7,448 nt of DNA from DATJMJ01 sp035503975 (GTDB taxonomy: Bacteria > Actinomycetota > Acidimicrobiia > Acidimicrobiales > Palsa-688). The stretch is from positions 1 through 7,448 of the forward strand of contig DATJST010000483.1 of the NCBI GenBank assembly GCA_035503975.1. The letters run 5' to 3'. The notes under the pieces were generated by a model. The model worked only from the letters and a program-made list of their open reading frames with translations, did not search any database and was not told where the DNA came from. Below are positions 4,989 through 7,448 of this stretch, in pieces. Each line of letters begins with the position of its first letter. The first letter of the stretch is position 1. A program made the translations under genes and the position numbers.

Positions 4989-5546
4989 TCAGGCGACGGG
5001 GGTGGCAAGGCCGTCAACAACCCGAGCGCCGCGAACGTGGCTCAAGAAGGCCCCTGGGACCAGGATCTTCGAGCGCCGGACGCCAGAGCCGATGACGACC
5101 ATGGCTGCCGAGCTGACTCTACGGTCGATGAGCAAAGGCCACCCCTCGGGCAACCCGATCGGGTTGATCCCGCCGTACTCCATGCCCGTCAGCTCCACTG
5201 CCCGCTCGGTTGGCAAAAAAGACGCCTTCCTGACGTCGAGCAACCGGCGCACCGTGCCGTTCACGTCGGCGCGGGTGCTCGACAGCACGACGCAGGCGGC
5301 GAGGCGCTCTTCGCCCTCGCGCTTGCCACCGACCACCACGCAGTTGGCCAGCATGTCCGGGTCGAGCCCGAACTCCAGTTGGGTAGCGCCCGTATCGGAG
5401 ATGGCGGGGTCGATCTCGACAACCCCCACTTCGTCAAGCGCCCCCAGCGCTTGGAGCGCGCGCTGGGTTGAGGGCGCCAGCAAGTCGGGCCGCTGCGCGG
5501 CGGGGACCGCACGGAGCCGGCCGAGGGTGAAGTTGGCCGCGGTCAT
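4989..5546 (-). CDS. YbaK/EbsC-type aminoacyl-tRNA deacylase-like protein
   Basis: The product has 185 residues from ATG 5546, with AGGAG 4 bases upstream. The family core runs from about residue 35 to 180. Visible family features are the EID-x-A-x-SDTG segment (44-53), ANCVVVGGKR (67-76), AACVVLSSTRADVN (83-96), RKASFLP (106-112) and the conserved loop YGGINPIGLP (124-133). YbaK/ProX proteins hydrolyse mischarged aminoacyl-tRNA such as Cys-tRNA(Pro) or Ala-tRNA(Pro) in the cytoplasm. In characterised YbaK a lysine in a KTL-like strand is essential; here that strand reads ANCVVV, so the usual lysine appears replaced. From memory, actinobacterial homologues share this form, so it may be a distinct subfamily with another activity. 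It follows pyrE by 23 bases and is probably cotranscribed with it. Confidence 0.88.
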   Translation of the reverse strand: MTAANFTLGRLRAVPAAQRPDLLAPSTQRALQALGALDEVGVVEIDPAISDTGATQLEFGLDPDMLANCVVVGGKREGEERLAACVVLSSTRADVNGTVRRLLDVRKASFLPTERAVELTGMEYGGINPIGLPEGWPLLIDRRVSSAAMVVIGSGVRRSKILVPGAFLSHVRGARVVDGLATPVA

Positions 5547-5569
5547 GTCGCTCCTGCGTCTCTCGCGCC

Positions 5570-6112
5570 TTAGGGTGTAGCCCGGCTGGCCAGCAGGTCG
5601 GCCAGGTTGAACAGGGCGATGAGCGACAGGCCGGCGCCTGCGAGATGGTCTGGCGGTCTTGGTCCAGCCGGACGGCGGTCGATGGCACAAAGGACCGAGC
5701 TGACGACCGCGCCCCGCTGGCGCAGGTCCTCGGTGGACTTGATGACCTGTCCGCCTGTTGTGACCACGTCCTCGACCACCAAGAGCTGTCGGCCGGCGAT
5801 GTCCGGCCCCTCGGCCAACTTGGCTGTCCCGTAGGCTTTGGCCTCCTTGCGGACAAACACCTGGGGCAGGCCGGTCACCAGCGAAAGCGCGGTGGCCAGG
5901 GGGACACCACCGAGTTCCAGTCCCGCTAGCACCTCGGTCCCTGCCGGTACCAGAGGGGCAGCCATTTCGGCTACGGCCTTGAGCAGGACCGGGTCGCCCT
6001 CGAAGAGGTACTTGTCGAAATAGAAATCGGCGATCTGGCCCGAGCGCAGGACGAACTGCCCCTGTAGGTAGCATTTGTCCTGGACCCGTCGCCCGAGTTC
6101 GGTCTTGTCCAC
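5570..6112 (-). CDS. pyrE: Orotate phosphoribosyltransferase
   Basis: The product has 180 residues from GTG 6112. An alternative GTG at 6163 would overlap the response regulator stop by 8 bases and add 17 residues unlike the family's N-terminus, so the shorter form fits better. The type-I PRPP loop LLVVEDVVTTGGQ is at 110-122 (E114, D115, T118, T119, G120, G121). The flexible catalytic loop FVRKEAKAYG is at 86-95 (R88, K89, K92). The N-terminal YLQGQFVLRSGQIADFYFDK (15-34) is the orotate-side region. It converts orotate plus PRPP to orotidine 5'-monophosphate in pyrimidine synthesis, as a dimer in the cytoplasm. The loop has Tyr where enteric PyrE has the conserved His after K-D; I believe other lineages also carry Tyr there. 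No other pyr gene is adjacent. It lies 43 bases after a response regulator gene. Confidence 0.93.
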   Translation of the reverse strand: MDKTELGRRVQDKCYLQGQFVLRSGQIADFYFDKYLFEGDPVLLKAVAEMAAPLVPAGTEVLAGLELGGVPLATALSLVTGLPQVFVRKEAKAYGTAKLAEGPDIAGRQLLVVEDVVTTGGQVIKSTEDLRQRGAVVSSVLCAIDRRPAGPRPPDHLAGAGLSLIALFNLADLLASRATP

Positions 6113-6155
6113 CCGACCATCATGCCCATTCGGGACCAGGGCGCTGCAGGCGGGC

Positions 6156-6800
6156 TTATTCACTGAGGCCCGCCCGGTGCGCGTACGCGGCTGCCTGGGC
6201 CCGGTCCCGGCAGCCGGTCTTGGCGAATATACGGTTGATGTGGGTCTTGACCGTTGCCTCGGCGACGTAGAGGCGGGTGGCAATTTCCGTGTTGGAGAGG
6301 CCCTCGCCGATGAGGGAGAGCACCTCGCCTTCCCGTTCGGTCAGCCCGTCGGGCAGCCTGGCCGGCCGCGAAGCCGGAGCAGGCCGGGCCTTAGCCGCCT
6401 GGACCAGGGCGGCCTGGGCTGCAGGGTCGAGCACGCTTTGGCCGGCCGCGGCCGCTTCGAGAGCGCGACGGATGTCGTCGCGCGTGGCGTCCTTGGTCAG
6501 GTAGCCGATAGCTCCCGCGGAGAGAGCGGCCAGCACGGACTCGTCATCGGCGTATGTCGTCAGCACGACGACACGGACCGACGGCTGGCGCTGGCGGATC
6601 GCTGCGGTAGCCGCGACACCGTCCACATTGGGCATGCGCAAGTCCATGAGCACCACATCAGGCGTGGTCTCGGCGGCAACTTGCACTGCCTGGTGGCCGT
6701 CGGCGGCGACGCCGACCACTTCCATGCCAGGCAGCGTGCCCACAATGGTAGCCAAGCCCTCCCGTACGACCCGCTGGTCGTCGGCAATCACGACCCTCAT
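6156..6800 (-). CDS. NarL/FixJ-family response regulator with LuxR-type DNA-binding domain
   Basis: The product has 214 residues from ATG 6800, which overlaps the TGA stop of the kinase gene (ATGA); an earlier in-frame start at 6827 would lie inside that gene and precede the domain. The receiver domain occupies residues 1-120: acidic pair D7-D8, phospho-acceptor D53 (VVLMDLRMP), T81/T82 and K103 (GYLTKDA). A linker rich in Ala, Pro and Arg (126-150) leads to the helix-turn-helix at 151-210, which has the diagnostic LTEREGEVLSLIGEGLSNTEIA and VKTHINRIFAK. It should be phosphorylated by the neighbouring kinase and then bind DNA as a dimer. All phosphorylation residues are intact. Its target genes cannot be read from this window; pyrE starts 43 bases downstream and may share the transcript. 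Confidence 0.95.
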   Translation of the reverse strand: MRVVIADDQRVVREGLATIVGTLPGMEVVGVAADGHQAVQVAAETTPDVVLMDLRMPNVDGVAATAAIRQRQPSVRVVVLTTYADDESVLAALSAGAIGYLTKDATRDDIRRALEAAAAGQSVLDPAAQAALVQAAKARPAPASRPARLPDGLTEREGEVLSLIGEGLSNTEIATRLYVAEATVKTHINRIFAKTGCRDRAQAAAYAHRAGLSE

Positions 6801-7448
6801 GCTGGCACCCGAGCCTGCACCCTCCACCCGCCCGCTGCCGGTCCGGCATCGACCGCGCCGCCCACCAGCATCACACGTTCTCTTATGCCCTGTAGGCCAA
6901 AGCCTCCGCCCGTGTTGCTGAGGGGCCGCTCCTCGGCCAGCGACACCGAGTTGTGCACGGACAGGCCCACCGAACGCGGCTCGAAGCTGACATCGACCCT
7001 GACCACAGCGCCGGGGGCATGTTTCGCGGCGTTCGTGAACGCCTCCTGGGCTACCCGGTAAAGCGCGACCGAGGCGTCAGCGGGGATGGCCCGGGGTTGG
7101 CCGGTAACGGCCAGCTTCGCCCCCCACTGGGCACAGAGTGCCCCAAGCTGGTCTACCAGCGCGGGCACGTCGTCGCGGAGCGCCCGTACTGCCCCGCGTG
7201 CCTCCTCGAGGCCTTCACGCACCAGTTGGCGGGTCTGGTCGAGTTGGGCCACCACCGGTGCGGGTGCCCCTTCTGTGTCGGCAACTGCGCTCAGTGCCTC
7301 CAATTGCACTGACAGCGCGGCGAGCGTGTGGGCGAGCACGTCGTGGATCTCCCGGGCGAGCCGGTTGCGCTCGGCCAGGATCTCGGCGCGCGCCCGTTCG
7401 ACTTCGGTATGCGCTTTCTCCACTTCCATGGCGGCTTCCATCGCGGCC
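6797..7448 (-). CDS. DesK/NarL-type sensor histidine kinase, N-terminus cut off by window edge
   Basis: The frame is open to the right edge (216 codons before the stop), so the sensor part is missing; the ATG at 7441 is only an internal methionine of a coiled coil (MEVEKAHTEVERARAEILAERNRL). Numbering from that Met, the HisKA_3 dimerisation helix has the phospho-histidine at H33 (RLAREIHDVLAHTL). The HATPase domain has the N-box at 133-141 (EAFTNAAKH, N137) and the glycine box GGGFGLQGIRERV at 178-190. The usual DxGxG box is not recognisable: the corresponding strand reads LSVHNSVSL. The kinase ends by ATGA overlap with its response regulator gene, so the two form a cognate, translation-coupled pair. 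The signal sensed cannot be told from this part. Confidence 0.94.
   Translation of the reverse strand, partial: AAMEAAMEVEKAHTEVERARAEILAERNRLAREIHDVLAHTLAALSVQLEALSAVADTEGAPAPVVAQLDQTRQLVREGLEEARGAVRALRDDVPALVDQLGALCAQWGAKLAVTGQPRAIPADASVALYRVAQEAFTNAAKHAPGAVVRVDVSFEPRSVGLSVHNSVSLAEERPLSNTGGGFGLQGIRERVMLVGGAVDAGPAAGGWRVQARVPA

Noticed and set aside
4690..5580. Long plus-strand open frame (296 codons)
   Set aside because: It lies opposite the COG4315-type and YbaK-type genes, whose family motifs are clear; its own translation is Ser/Pro/Arg-rich with no domain.
5547..6074. N-terminal extension of the YbaK-type frame through the whole of pyrE
   Set aside because: It is out of frame with pyrE and rich in Arg, Gly and Pro; the ATG at 5546 has a good ribosome site and begins the real protein.
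6075..7061. Long plus-strand open frame (328 codons)
   Set aside because: Antisense to the response regulator and kinase genes, both of which have unmistakable domains.
1..7448. tRNA, rRNA, CRISPR array, insertion sequence or phage attachment site
   Set aside because: No cloverleaf, direct-repeat series, transposase motifs or inverted terminal repeats were found by eye on either strand.

Overview
The window is GC-rich and gene-dense. It has GTG starts, ATGA and TAATG stop/start overlaps, and one probable leaderless transcript. Its proteins are typical of Actinomycetota: a secreted-repeat protein of the COG4315 type, a DesK/NarL-type two-component pair, and an actinobacterial-style YbaK protein. 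This suggests a high-GC actinobacterium, quite possibly an uncultured soil or water lineage; I cannot place it more precisely. All genes but one lie on the minus strand, and both window edges cut through genes.

Right part, read on the minus strand from 7448 down: the 3' two thirds of a histidine kinase gene, its NarL/FixJ response regulator (ATGA overlap), orotate phosphoribosyltransferase (pyrE), and a YbaK/EbsC-type protein. After a gap of about 80-110 bases with a possible promoter comes a tightly packed trio: an exported COG4315-like repeat protein, a membrane fatty acid hydroxylase/sterol desaturase-like enzyme (TAATG overlap), and a DoxX-family membrane protein (ATGA overlap). The trio looks translationally coupled and is probably an envelope lipid/redox module.

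Middle: the only plus-strand gene is a CDP-alcohol phosphatidyltransferase (phospholipid head-group synthesis). It probably starts from a leaderless GTG. Its stop codon and the DoxX stop codon share the palindrome CTAGCTAG.

Left part, minus strand again: a secreted 148-residue protein of unknown family, preceded by a promoter and a hairpin-bearing leader and followed by a clear intrinsic terminator. Next is a strongly folded leader of roughly 180 bases in front of a tiny secreted protein (84 residues, about 34 mature). Forty-two bases further, in the same reading frame, starts a multi-pass membrane sensor with a GAF-like domain that runs off the left edge. The structured leader, exported peptide and membrane sensor form the least explained part of the window.

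No tRNA, rRNA, CRISPR array, insertion sequence or long repeat was seen.
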